From Treponema sp. (GTDB lineage: Bacteria > Spirochaetota > Spirochaetia > Treponematales > Treponemataceae): 64,000 nucleotides of DNA. The position numbers and the translations under genes were made by a program. The notes below the pieces were generated by a model, which was not told where the DNA came from, did not search any database, and worked only from the letters and a program-made list of their open reading frames with translations. Of this stretch, positions 35,080-43,959 are shown piece after piece. The number at the start of each line of letters is the position of its first letter. Within the stretch, counting starts at the first letter, position 1. The DNA lies in assembly GCA_017395545.1 (NCBI GenBank), contig JAFPUF010000064.1, positions 29,311 through 93,310 of the forward strand, read 5' to 3'.

Positions 35080-36042
35080 ATGAAAAAAATTTTAAAAACT
35101 GCAGCATTACTGCTTGGAATAACAGCATTCATTTCCTGCACAGATAATAAAAAACTCACAATCGGAAGCATTATTTTCGACACCAGTAATGAATGGTTTG
35201 TTGAGGCCATAGCAGGAATGCAGGACGCCTCAAAAGATTTGAACACAAACCTTTCCGTTGTCGATATTCACTACGATTTAAATGTTGAGAAAGAATCTAT
35301 CCGCGAGCAGCTCAAAAAAAAGGCCGCTGCGATAGTAATCTGCCCTCTCACGACAGAAGAAAGCGGACAGGCACTTACCGAAGCCGCAGCGCTTGGAGTT
35401 CCTGTAGTCACATGGAACACAGTCGTAAAACCTGAGCCGAACGCACAGATTGTCGTAGACGCAAAAAAACTCGGAAGTGCAACAGGCGACTATCTCGTGG
35501 AATATGTCCGCAAAAACAATTTAAAAGGATTAAAAGCAGGCCTTGTCGTAGACCGCAATTATTCAATCGGAATCGCCCGCTGTGACGGCTTCCGTTCCTC
35601 AATCAAACCTCTTGTTGAAAGCGGGGAACTTGAAGTCGTTTCTGAAATCACCGGCGAACTTGTTGAAGAAGTCAAGGTTTCTGTCAAAAAAATGCTCAGC
35701 GAACGGAGCGACATCAATTTCATCTGGTGCTGGAATCAGATGACTCTCGTTGCAACGGTCGATGTCCTGAAAGAACTCGGACGACCTGACATTCTGGTCG
35801 CAGGAACGGACATGAGCCTTGCGCTCGCAAAAGATATGCTTCAGGATGAGGTCAATCTTATTGCGGTTACAACCCAGCAGCCATACAAACTGGGCTATGA
35901 AGCAGTCGCAACCGCCGCAAAACTTGCAAGCGGCATAAAAACCGAAAAAGGAATCCTGATTCCAACACTCACCTACACCAGGGAAGACAAAGCCGCCCTG
36001 GAAGAATATGTCAGAATCCACGCAAAATATGTAACGAAATAA
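35080..36042 (+). CDS. RbsB-like sugar-binding lipoprotein
   Basis: 320 residues with lipobox ISCTDNK (Cys 20). The fold matches periplasmic binding proteins for ribose/galactose/AI-2: LTIGSIIFDTSNEWFVEAIA, IREQLKKKAAAIVICPLTTE, GVPVVTWNTVV and ILVAGTDMSLALAKDML. No permease or ATPase is encoded nearby. It follows the GGDEF gene by 56 bases with AAGAGGT before the ATG and probably belongs to the same operon, suggesting it presents a sugar-type ligand to the membrane cyclases (inference). Confidence 0.88.
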   Translation: MKKILKTAALLLGITAFISCTDNKKLTIGSIIFDTSNEWFVEAIAGMQDASKDLNTNLSVVDIHYDLNVEKESIREQLKKKAAAIVICPLTTEESGQALTEAAALGVPVVTWNTVVKPEPNAQIVVDAKKLGSATGDYLVEYVRKNNLKGLKAGLVVDRNYSIGIARCDGFRSSIKPLVESGELEVVSEITGELVEEVKVSVKKMLSERSDINFIWCWNQMTLVATVDVLKELGRPDILVAGTDMSLALAKDMLQDEVNLIAVTTQQPYKLGYEAVATAAKLASGIKTEKGILIPTLTYTREDKAALEEYVRIHAKYVTK

Positions 36043-36045
36043 GGT

Positions 36046-37713
36046 TTATTCTCTTGCTGCTTTCATCGCCACTTTTGAGGCGTACATCTTTTCGTCTGCT
36101 TTATCAAGGGCAGTTTTAAAATCTGCGGAGGATTTCGGCGTAAAGAATTCGTATCCATAAGCGGCGGAGAATTTGTATTCACTTTCGGGCTGTTTTGCGA
36201 CTTCTTCATCAAAATAATGCAGAATCGTCACAATGTTTTCGCGGTAAATGCCTGCGCAGACACATACGAACTCGTCACCGCCGATTCTGTAAATCTGGCC
36301 TTTATCGCCGACAACCTTAACGAGACAGTCACAGAAGGATTTTATAACCCTGTCACCTGTAATATGCCCGTAATTATCATTCAGTTTTTTTAGATTATTC
36401 ATGTCAAAGACAATCAGACAATATTCTCCCTGGACACGCGTATTCTCATTAAAATTATCTACCAGTGTAAACCAGGCAGTTTTGTTGTTCACGCCGGTGG
36501 CAATATCCACGAAAGCAAGCTTTTTGTATGTTTCGGCTTTGTTTATGGACTCGAACAGCTTAAGTTCTTTCTGGTATGCAATTAAAATCATCGCAACGAA
36601 TGTAACGGCAAGTCCCCAACTCATCACGGAATTAAAGAACTGCTTGTTCATCAGTGAAAAGGCGGTGAAAATAAAAATTATGACCGAAAAAATCATTGAG
36701 AAAACAAGGAGATACTTAAGTTTGCTGTCCTTGAGCCACTCTTCCCGAAAAAGCGTGACCACAGTGTAAATGCATGTTGCCGCATAAATGAAATGTGAGG
36801 CAAAAATTGAATCGGTGAGCGCGCAGATTCCGGTAATCTGAAGAATAAACTGTACGACTACAACCAGAACTATCGCCCAGAAAATTACGCCCATAAACCG
36901 GCTTTTCGGTTTTTCGATAATGCTTTTTAAGAAGAAATAGCAGAAAACAGGGAGGAAAAGCTGTGTCAGATACTTAAAGCACCATAAAACAGGCAGGTTA
37001 CCGGTAAAAAACATCAAAAGGGTTGAATCGTCCAGCTGCCAGAAACCAATGCACAGCGTAAGAAGTGCCAGGTGAAGAAGTGTGTAGTCTTTACGATTAG
37101 CGCCCGTAAAAAGATGATTCGTACAGAGAAGGAAAATCGAAGAGACTATGAACAGCACGCCGAGCAAAAAACTGTCGATATGCTCAGCAATCAGCGAAAA
37201 GAAGATTTGCGAACTGTCTCCGAGCATTATTCTTTTCTGAACTCCCTTACAGGATTCAATGTCACTTGAAGTTTCGATACTCAGAATTGAGTCTGTAAAA
37301 ATTTCTGGAAGATGCACAACATTATAAACAGGCCTGTACGATATGATGCTTTTCGGTTTTGTATGCGTGTTAAAAGAATAAATCACTTTGTGGTTTATGC
37401 GTATTGTTACATCCTGATGTTCGGAATAAAAACAAAGTGTCGTATTACCGTCTTCAAAGGCACGCAGCCTGTGATAGATGTTTACAGTCCCGTTCTGAGT
37501 CGGAATTTTAGCAGGCAGAGCCGGAATAAAAGTCTTTTCATCGTAATTCGTGTAATAATACCAGCCCTTATCAAAAGATTTTGGTTCCCGGGTAATCAGT
37601 TTTACTCTCTGAGAGCCCTGTCCCATAAAAATTACAAAGATTCCTGTAAGAATAAAAATCGTAACAAGAGCATTTGCGATTGAATTCTTGATTTTATCAG
37701 AGTTTAAATTCAT
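36046..37713 (-). CDS. 7TM-type diguanylate cyclase
   Basis: 555 residues. One N-terminal helix, a periplasmic beta-sandwich-like region (~40-165) resembling 7TMR-DISM extracellular domains (YHRLRAFEDGNTTLCFYSE), seven or so helices (~175-385), then GGDEF with YRIGGDEFVCVC near 480. Catalytic residues are intact; the I-site motif is absent. The ATG overlaps the stop of the preceding unknown gene by four bases. The 3' end lies 3 bases from the convergent binding-protein gene. Confidence 0.92.
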   Translation of the reverse strand: MNLNSDKIKNSIANALVTIFILTGIFVIFMGQGSQRVKLITREPKSFDKGWYYYTNYDEKTFIPALPAKIPTQNGTVNIYHRLRAFEDGNTTLCFYSEHQDVTIRINHKVIYSFNTHTKPKSIISYRPVYNVVHLPEIFTDSILSIETSSDIESCKGVQKRIMLGDSSQIFFSLIAEHIDSFLLGVLFIVSSIFLLCTNHLFTGANRKDYTLLHLALLTLCIGFWQLDDSTLLMFFTGNLPVLWCFKYLTQLFLPVFCYFFLKSIIEKPKSRFMGVIFWAIVLVVVVQFILQITGICALTDSIFASHFIYAATCIYTVVTLFREEWLKDSKLKYLLVFSMIFSVIIFIFTAFSLMNKQFFNSVMSWGLAVTFVAMILIAYQKELKLFESINKAETYKKLAFVDIATGVNNKTAWFTLVDNFNENTRVQGEYCLIVFDMNNLKKLNDNYGHITGDRVIKSFCDCLVKVVGDKGQIYRIGGDEFVCVCAGIYRENIVTILHYFDEEVAKQPESEYKFSAAYGYEFFTPKSSADFKTALDKADEKMYASKVAMKAARE

Positions 37714-38612
37714 TTTTCTCCCGGGAAAACATTCCCCTGCTTTTCATAATTCAGAAGGAAATTCCAGACCGGTTCATACCAGTTCGAAGCTTCTGCACCT
37801 TCAGCAAGATATTTTTCGAATGCAGAAAGAATATGATTCCGCACTTCGTCCGCTTCTTCTTCAGTAAAATTTTCGGGCTTCAAAAACATATTCTTAATGA
37901 ATTTCCGCGCATCGTCTGCCGTAATCCACTCCGGGAAATTTGCAGTTACCAGATACAGCGCGGCCGGAATACAGTTTACCGAGTGCTGCTTTACATACAA
38001 AACCGTCTCAGTGATTTCAAGCGCGCTCTGATAAAGCTCTGCATCCCACTGCGATTTTTCTGTCCCGGTAAAGTCTTCAGTTGAAAAAATATGGCGGTAA
38101 AATCCATAGGCAAGAAAAACTGTCGCAACATGAAGGCTCGGCACGCACAAAAAATGCGGATCCAGAGCATGAATCTGACGGAATTCGCGCATTTCTTTGT
38201 ATTTCGGACGGTCCGTAGTTGTAAGCCGGAAGTGATAAATCTTTCCGCAGCACTGGTAAAGTTTCCGGAAACGGAGCATCCACTGTTTTGTAAGGCGACT
38301 TGCATGCCAGAACCCGAATTTTTTTACAAGCATGGCAAGAGGCCGCACCCAGTGATTTATAAAATCAAGATAAACTCCGACTTTTGAAGGCGTGAACGGA
38401 ATTTTTTTATCGAGCGGATGGTCAACGTGAACTACAGGAATATGAAGAATATGGAACTTCTCAAAATACTGGAGAAAGAAAAATTCTTTAAGAATTGTAG
38501 CAAAACATTTAAAATTCGTAATGAAACTTGGCGGTCCGAAAAGAACACCGGCATATGCTGTCAGAGGATTAAAAGTTTTCAGTGGCTTGTTGTCGAAATT
38601 TTTTGTCTTCAT
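37710..38612 (-). CDS. Unknown 300-residue protein, possibly PAP2-like
   Basis: No family recognised with confidence. The protein is basic and aromatic-rich with few clear membrane helices (weak ones near 20-55 and 155-175). The segment FLCVPSLHVATVFLAYGFY (about residues 153-171) resembles the PSxH motif of the PAP2/inositol-phosphorylceramide-synthase superfamily, but the expected downstream His/Asp motif is not convincing. It overlaps the 7TM diguanylate cyclase by 4 bases and is therefore likely in a two-gene operon with it. A TAAAAT lies 10 bases before the ATG without Shine-Dalgarno. Confidence 0.6.
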   Translation of the reverse strand: MKTKNFDNKPLKTFNPLTAYAGVLFGPPSFITNFKCFATILKEFFFLQYFEKFHILHIPVVHVDHPLDKKIPFTPSKVGVYLDFINHWVRPLAMLVKKFGFWHASRLTKQWMLRFRKLYQCCGKIYHFRLTTTDRPKYKEMREFRQIHALDPHFLCVPSLHVATVFLAYGFYRHIFSTEDFTGTEKSQWDAELYQSALEITETVLYVKQHSVNCIPAALYLVTANFPEWITADDARKFIKNMFLKPENFTEEEADEVRNHILSAFEKYLAEGAEASNWYEPVWNFLLNYEKQGNVFPGEK

Positions 38613-38696
38613 TCTATGCAGAATTTTAACATAGAATAAAGGAAAATTCCATAATCACTGTTATCTGAACGAAGAACTCAATCCGCAGAAAATCTA

Positions 38697-38725
38697 TTGT
38701 CTTTTTTAGAATTCTGCATTATATT
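38697..38725 (+). promoter_or_regulatory. Promoter of metK
   Basis: TTGTCT, 17 bases, TATATT. Transcription would begin near 38732, exactly at a small hairpin (CGGCTTT-CAGC-AAAGCCG, 38732-38749) that stands at the 5' end of the riboswitch leader. Confidence 0.65.
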
Positions 38726-38761
38726 CTTATACGGCTTTCAGCAAAGCCGCTTTTATTCATC

Positions 38762-38833
38762 ATTCCAGTTGATTTATCCAACTTGCGGACTGGGGCTTGC
38801 CCGTACGGGCGGCAAAATCTTGCTAAATAGGAG
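38762..38833 (+). promoter_or_regulatory. SAM-II-like riboswitch in the metK leader (long-loop form)
   Basis: The order of conserved SAM-II elements is present: P1 5' strand CCAGTT (38765-38770) joined to GATTTA, then CTTGC (38782-38786), P1 3' strand GGACTGG (38787-38793), and a final GCTAAAT (38822-38828) directly followed by the AGGAG ribosome binding site (38829-38833). P1 pairs over at least five Watson-Crick pairs plus wobble. A 12-base palindrome GCCCGTACGGGC (38799-38810) is inserted in the second loop, unlike classic SAM-II. A P2 pseudoknot could use TTGC with GCAA (38812-38815), but this register is uncertain. Binding of S-adenosylmethionine would hide the ribosome site of the SAM synthetase gene. 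Confidence 0.72.
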
Positions 38834-38839
38834 ACTCAT

Positions 38840-40021
38840 ATGTCTGTCTTATCTAACAATCACTATCTTTTTACATCTGAATCAGTAAGCGAAGGTCATC
38901 CGGACAAACTCTGCGATCAGGTTTCTGACGCAATTCTTGATGCTTGCCTTGCTGTAGATCCGCAGTCACATGTTGCCTGCGAAACTTATGCCACAACCGG
39001 CATGGTTTTAATCGGCGGTGAAATTACAACTCACGCAGACGTTGATTTCCAGAAAGTCGTTCGTGATGTCGTTCGTGACATCGGCTATACAAGCGAAGAT
39101 TTCGGAATTTCAGCAGACTCAATGGCTGTTATGAACGTAATTCACAATCAGTCACCGGACATCAATCAGGGTGTCGTTGGTACAGGCCTTAAAGAATACG
39201 AAGGTCAGCAGGGAGCCGGAGACCAGGGAATCATGTTCGGCTTCGCAACAAACGAAACACCAGAGTACATGCCTGCAACTCTTGTTTACGCTCACAAAAT
39301 CCTTAGACGGGCAGCTGAACTCCGAAAGAACGGAACAATCGCATGGCTCAGACCGGATTCAAAATCTCAGGTCACAATCGAGTACGACGAGAATCACAAG
39401 CCTGTCCGAATCGACGCGGTTGTCGTAAGCCATCAGCACAATCCAGATGTAGATTATGACACAATCAAAAAGACAATCATCGACGAGATTATCAAGCCTG
39501 TTCTCGAACCGACAGGACTCTTGGACAGCGAGACAAAATACTACATCAACCCCACAGGCCGCTTCGTAGTTGGCGGCCCACACGGAGATGCAGGTCTGAC
39601 TGGCCGAAAAATCATCGTTGACACTTACGGCGGTATGGGTCGTCACGGCGGTGGTGCTTTCTCTGGAAAAGACCCTTCAAAAGTTGACCGCTCGGCAGCT
39701 TACATGGCACGCTACATCGCAAAAAACATCGTTGCTGCAGGTCTTGCTGACAGGGCCGAAATCCAGCTTTCTTACGCAATCGGCGTTCCTCACCCGGTTT
39801 CAATCATGGTCGAGACATTCGGCACTGAAAAAGTTGAGAACGCAAAAATCGTTGAGGCCGTTAAAAAAGTTTTCGACTGCACTCCAGCAGGAATCGAAAA
39901 AACTCTTGATTTGCGAAAGCCAATCTATCGTGCTACAAGCAACTATGGTCACTTTGGCCGCGAGGGCTTCAGCTGGGAAAAAACCGACAAGGTTGAAGAA
40001 CTTAAAAAAGCTGTAAAATAA
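38840..40021 (+). CDS. metK: S-adenosylmethionine synthetase
   Basis: Makes S-adenosylmethionine from methionine and ATP; cytoplasmic homotetramer. 393 residues, typical length. Signatures are [20 protein letters not shown] at the N-terminus, [12 protein letters not shown] (about 117-128) and [19 protein letters not shown] (about 270-288), with the ATP-binding loop and metal ligands intact. AGGAG lies 6 bases before the ATG and is embedded in the SAM-II-like riboswitch, giving product feedback. It is transcribed alone and ends at a strong terminator. Confidence 0.98.
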   Translation: MSVLSNNHYLFTSESVSEGHPDKLCDQVSDAILDACLAVDPQSHVACETYATTGMVLIGGEITTHADVDFQKVVRDVVRDIGYTSEDFGISADSMAVMNVIHNQSPDINQGVVGTGLKEYEGQQGAGDQGIMFGFATNETPEYMPATLVYAHKILRRAAELRKNGTIAWLRPDSKSQVTIEYDENHKPVRIDAVVVSHQHNPDVDYDTIKKTIIDEIIKPVLEPTGLLDSETKYYINPTGRFVVGGPHGDAGLTGRKIIVDTYGGMGRHGGGAFSGKDPSKVDRSAAYMARYIAKNIVAAGLADRAEIQLSYAIGVPHPVSIMVETFGTEKVENAKIVEAVKKVFDCTPAGIEKTLDLRKPIYRATSNYGHFGREGFSWEKTDKVEELKKAVK

Positions 40022-40048
40022 ACCGTTCCAGAGTTACGGCAATTTGAC

Positions 40049-40100
40049 GGGAAGTGCTGAGTAATCGCGATAAGTGTTAACCAGCACTTCCCTTTTTATT
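40049..40100 (+). terminator. Terminator of metK
   Basis: Perfect 11-bp stem GGGAAGTGCTG / CAGCACTTCCC with a 22-base loop, then TTTTTATTTTTT. Confidence 0.9.
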
Positions 40101-40190
40101 TTTTGAAATTTCCTTAAATTTTTTGTTGCTTTTTTCTTATTTTCTATTAAAATATTCTTATATCAAAGCTGTAGATTTTGGAGATTTTTA

Positions 40191-41012
40191 ATGAAAAAGA
40201 TTTTTATTTCCCTTACACTTTTGTTTGCATCTTTCTGTATTTCTGCCCAGACAGCGCAGGAAATCGCAAAAATTTACTGCGACTTGGATCGTGTTCCTGA
40301 TTTCAACTACTCAAACCTGGCTCTTGAAAATGTAGAAAAAAACGGTAAATCAGAAACCATCGAAGTCAAACAGTATGGGAGTGGCGTTGATAACGGTCTT
40401 AAAAATGTCGCTTTTGATTTTATTGCTCCTGCCAGCGTAAAAGGAATGCGCGTCTTACAGCTTGAAAAATTAAAGAAAGCCGATGACCGCTGGGTTTATC
40501 TGCCAAAATTACGACAGGCACGCCGTATTCCTATGACTGAACGAACAAAATCTTTCGGAGGCACTGAGTTCACCTACAACGATATGACCATCCGAAACGA
40601 AGACGAGGACAAAAACGAAATCACAGACGGAAATGCAAAAATCACCGTCGGCGGAACTTCTTACACCTGCTGGAAAATGAAATCGGTTCCACATAAGCTC
40701 AGCGAAGTTGAATATCACTACCGCCTCACATGGTTTGACAAAAAAACATACATTCCTGTACGCATCGAATTCTACGATTCAAAAGACAAAATGATTAAAA
40801 CGTCAGAATGTCTTAAAATTGATATGGTCAAAGGGAAAACCGGCATTGAATATCCGCTTCGACGAAAAAGCGTAATCACAAATCTTGTCACAGGCCGAAA
40901 AACCATTGCGACTGTAAAAGATTTCGTATTTGACGAACCGATTGCCGACGGATATTTCACTCAGAACTGGCTCATCACGGGCAAGGCGCCGAAAATCAAG
41001 GCAAAAAAATAA
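40191..41012 (+). CDS. Exported outer-membrane lipoprotein-sorting (LolA-like) protein
   Basis: 273 residues with a cleavable signal peptide (LFASFCISAQTAQ). The mature part matches the LolA-like beta-half-barrel family seen with RND exporters: FDFIAPASVKGMRVLQLE, DDRWVYLPKLRQARRIP, FGGTEFTYNDM and ITVGGTSYTCWKMKSVPH. Such proteins act in the periplasm, probably carrying lipid or lipoprotein. No exporter gene is adjacent. TTGGAG precedes the ATG. It stands alone between metK and a glycogen-binding protein. Confidence 0.85.
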   Translation: MKKIFISLTLLFASFCISAQTAQEIAKIYCDLDRVPDFNYSNLALENVEKNGKSETIEVKQYGSGVDNGLKNVAFDFIAPASVKGMRVLQLEKLKKADDRWVYLPKLRQARRIPMTERTKSFGGTEFTYNDMTIRNEDEDKNEITDGNAKITVGGTSYTCWKMKSVPHKLSEVEYHYRLTWFDKKTYIPVRIEFYDSKDKMIKTSECLKIDMVKGKTGIEYPLRRKSVITNLVTGRKTIATVKDFVFDEPIADGYFTQNWLITGKAPKIKAKK

Positions 41013-41052
41013 AAACCTGATTCATTTAGACAATTTTGAGTCTTAAAAAAAC

Positions 41053-41081
41053 TTGAATATATTGTCTATTTATTATAAAAT
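41053..41081 (+). promoter_or_regulatory. Promoter of the CBM48-like gene
   Basis: TTGAAT (41053-41058), 17 bases, TAAAAT (41076-41081). The TTG of the -35 box is in frame with the gene downstream and can be misread as its start. Confidence 0.65.
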
Positions 41082-41109
41082 AAAATATCTATTATTAAGG
41101 GGCTTTATC

Positions 41110-41418
41110 ATGGCTTTAAAAAAATCTTATTCAAAAGACAAAAAAACTTGCAAAGTAACATTTTCGGTTTCTCCAGAAGCTGCTCAGGGAGCAAAAACTG
41201 TAACAATTGCTGGAGATTTTAATAGCTGGAGCTCAACAGAAACTCCTCTCAAAAAAGGAAAGGACGGTTCTTTCTCTGTCGCTATCAACCTCGAGCCAGG
41301 AAAAGAATATCAGTTCCGATACCTTCTTGATGGAAGCCGATGGGAGAACGACTGGGCAGCAGACAAATACATTCCTGCTCCATTCTCTTCAACCGACAAC
41401 TCAGTTGTTATCTGCTAA
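41110..41418 (+). CDS. Small stand-alone glycogen-binding (CBM48/AMPK-type) protein
   Basis: 102 residues, entirely one early-set domain of the isoamylase-N/AMPK-beta type: VTFSVSPEAAQGAKTVTIAG, DFNSWSSTETPLKKGKDGSF, EYQFRYLLDGSRWENDWAAD. Such domains bind alpha-glucan. No catalytic domain is attached, and no signal peptide is present, so it probably acts on intracellular glycogen or maltodextrin, in line with malQ at 59-61 kb. ATG 41110 follows AAGGGG at 7 bases and lies downstream of the promoter. Followed by its own terminator. Confidence 0.88.
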   Translation: MALKKSYSKDKKTCKVTFSVSPEAAQGAKTVTIAGDFNSWSSTETPLKKGKDGSFSVAINLEPGKEYQFRYLLDGSRWENDWAADKYIPAPFSSTDNSVVIC

Positions 41419-41440
41419 ATAAAAGCAGCACGAATATAGA

Positions 41441-41470
41441 AAGGCACTCGCATTGAGTGCCTTTTTTTTA
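41441..41470 (+). terminator. Terminator of the CBM48-like gene
   Basis: Perfect 9-bp stem AAGGCACTC / GAGTGCCTT with a 5-base loop and a run of T. hrpB starts only 17 bases further on. Confidence 0.9.
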
Positions 41471-41486
41471 TTTTGCTTTCTAAAAA

Positions 41487-43952
41487 ATGAACGCCGAACT
41501 TTCAAAACTCCCGGTTTTTCCGTATCTTTCTCAAATCTGCGACGCCCTCAAATCTTCCGAAAGCCGTTTTCTTGTTCTTACGGCTGAGACTGCCGCAGGA
41601 AAATCAACTGGCGTACCACTTGCAATTCTGGAGCACTTCGAAGGAAAAATATTCATGCTGGAACCGAGAAGGCTTGCGGCAACTGCGATTGCTGACAGGC
41701 TTTCCAATTTACTTGGAGAGAAAACCGGCGGCACTGTAGGATTTCGTCTTCATCTTGATTCAAAAGTGTCGTCTGAAACCCGGCTTGAAGTAATCACCGA
41801 AGCAATTCTGACACGTCGTCTTCAGTCAGATCCCCTTCTTGAAGATGTAAATGTGATTATTCTCGATGAATTTCACGAACGCTCACTTCATTCAGACCTT
41901 GCACTCGCATTTTTAAAAGAGACAATGCAGCTTCGTGATGATCTTTTTGTAATCGTGATGAGCGCGACTATCGATTACCGTTCGACGGCGGAATACCTGG
42001 GTTCTGAAGGAAAACCTGCACCTGTGCTTCAGATTCCCGGGCGGCAGTTTCCGGTTTCCATCGAATACAAACCAAACCTGAGCGTTGCAAAAGCAGTTTT
42101 TAATGAGCTGGAATCCCCAAAAAAAGATGATGGTTCTATTCTTGCTTTTCTTCCTGGTATTTATGAAATCAGAAAAACAAAATCGGAGCTTGAAGAATAC
42201 ATTTCCAGGTCAGACTGTAATGCCGAGATTCTGATTCTGCACAGTTCCGTACCACTAAATGAACAGAGAAAAGTTCTCAGCCCCTGTCTTCCGGATTCTC
42301 CGAGACGCGTAATTCTTTCCTCTGCAATTGCAGAAACCTCCCTCACAGTTCCCGGCGTTACTATTGTGGTGGACAGCGGACTTTGCCGGACGAACAAAAT
42401 GAATGTCGCGCTCGGAATGGAACATCTGGTAACAGAAAATGAAAGTCTTTTCAGCGCAGAGCAGCGTGCAGGACGTGCCGGACGAATTTCTGCCGGCAGA
42501 TGCATCCGTCTCTGGAGCGAACATGATGTACTCCTTCTTCAGAATCAGCCGGAAATTCTCCGTGCAGATTTGACTCAGCTTGTTCTTGAATGTGCACAAT
42601 GGGGAGCGACAGAAATAACAAGACTCGACTGGCTCACACCTCCCAATGAATCTGCCTGGAATGCAGCAGAACAGCTTCTTGAAAATCTCGACTGCCTTGC
42701 ATCTGATAAAGATTCAAACGGCACAAAAACAATCAGAATCACAGAAAAAGGAAAGGTGGTTTTGAAACTCGGCCTTCATCCGCGCCTTGCTTGCGTCGCT
42801 CTTTGTGGCGGGGCAGAAGCAGTTCTTCCGTTTTCCGAATATGCGTCTTCAAAAACTGAATTACAGCAGAAATTTCTGAACGACTTAAAGAGACGTCTTA
42901 AAGAAACAGGAAAAATTTACAATATCACTGAGGATGGCCGTTATTCCGGACAGCAAAATCCAGTTCTCTCCGGATTTCCGGACAGGCTTGCCAGAATCGC
43001 ACCTGAAACTCAGCCAAACGCTGACCGTGCAGAATATCAGTTTCCGGGCGGACGAAAAGCCTGGCTTTCACGCGAAAACCTTTCCTCAAAAAAACTGCCG
43101 TCATTTCCGCTCTGGATTGTCGCTCCCGAAGTTGATGCAGGGGAACGGACAGGAAAAATTTATTCATTCGAAACTCTTTCAGATAATCAGGCAGAAGAAT
43201 TTTTACAAAAACACGCGAAATCCGAAATCAAAACAGAATTTACAGGACAAACGAACAGCGGAGATTTCAAAAATCTTTCGACTCAGAAAAAAGAAATAAC
43301 ATCATACGGAGCAATCGTTCTCAGTGAAAAAAAACTGGCCGTGGAGAGTGATGATTTTGCGCTTGCTGTTTGTGATTTAGTAAGCAAAAAAGGCCTGGAA
43401 TCTTTACCGCTCGATGCAAAAACTGAAGATTTCCTTCTCAGAGTTGAGTTTTACATCCAAAACGAATATCAAAACAACAGTCCGGATTCTGTTTTGAAAT
43501 CAGAATTACAGGAAAAATTCACATCCTTATCTCAGAACGCCGCTGAATGGCTCAGACCATTCATTAATATGCAGAAAATCAGTACACAGGATATTTTTAA
43601 TGCCCTTTACTGGTATCTCAACGGAAGCGATATTGACTCAAAAGTACCTCTACAAATTACCCTTGCTAACGGCCGGAAACGAAAGATCAGATACGAAAAA
43701 AAAGCTGACGGTGAGATTGTTCCGTCGCTCGAAATCATAATTCAGCAGATTTTCGGCTGTCTTGAAACACCGGAGGTTCTTGGAAAGCCAGTTCTTTTAA
43801 AACTTCTTTCGCCTGCAAGCCGCCCGCTTCAGATTACGAATGACCTTGAGCATTTCTGGACCGGAGCATGGGTTGAAATCTGTAAAGAAATGAAAGGCCG
43901 GTATCCCAAACACAACTGGGATTACCGGAGATTCGAAGAAAAGCAGTCGTAA
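41487..43952 (+). CDS. hrpB: ATP-dependent helicase HrpB
   Basis: DEAH/RHA-family RNA helicase. 821 residues, the normal HrpB length. Motif I AETAAGKST (~32-40), Ia LEPRRLAATAIADRL, motif II as DEFHER (not DEAH), III MSATID, VI QRAGRAGRI, then HA2 and the C-terminal HrpB domain ending KHNWDYRRF. The cellular role in bacteria is not settled; it is cytoplasmic. No clear Shine-Dalgarno is seen near the ATG, which follows the previous terminator by 17 bases. It converges on mnmG with 7 bases between the stops. Confidence 0.93.
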   Translation: MNAELSKLPVFPYLSQICDALKSSESRFLVLTAETAAGKSTGVPLAILEHFEGKIFMLEPRRLAATAIADRLSNLLGEKTGGTVGFRLHLDSKVSSETRLEVITEAILTRRLQSDPLLEDVNVIILDEFHERSLHSDLALAFLKETMQLRDDLFVIVMSATIDYRSTAEYLGSEGKPAPVLQIPGRQFPVSIEYKPNLSVAKAVFNELESPKKDDGSILAFLPGIYEIRKTKSELEEYISRSDCNAEILILHSSVPLNEQRKVLSPCLPDSPRRVILSSAIAETSLTVPGVTIVVDSGLCRTNKMNVALGMEHLVTENESLFSAEQRAGRAGRISAGRCIRLWSEHDVLLLQNQPEILRADLTQLVLECAQWGATEITRLDWLTPPNESAWNAAEQLLENLDCLASDKDSNGTKTIRITEKGKVVLKLGLHPRLACVALCGGAEAVLPFSEYASSKTELQQKFLNDLKRRLKETGKIYNITEDGRYSGQQNPVLSGFPDRLARIAPETQPNADRAEYQFPGGRKAWLSRENLSSKKLPSFPLWIVAPEVDAGERTGKIYSFETLSDNQAEEFLQKHAKSEIKTEFTGQTNSGDFKNLSTQKKEITSYGAIVLSEKKLAVESDDFALAVCDLVSKKGLESLPLDAKTEDFLLRVEFYIQNEYQNNSPDSVLKSELQEKFTSLSQNAAEWLRPFINMQKISTQDIFNALYWYLNGSDIDSKVPLQITLANGRKRKIRYEKKADGEIVPSLEIIIQQIFGCLETPEVLGKPVLLKLLSPASRPLQITNDLEHFWTGAWVEICKEMKGRYPKHNWDYRRFEEKQS

Positions 43953-43959
43953 AACAGTT

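Noticed and set aside
38732..38755. Hairpin with following T residues upstream of metK read as a terminator
   Set aside because: It coincides with the predicted 5' end of the metK transcript and the T-run is short; it is more likely a 5' stabilising stem.
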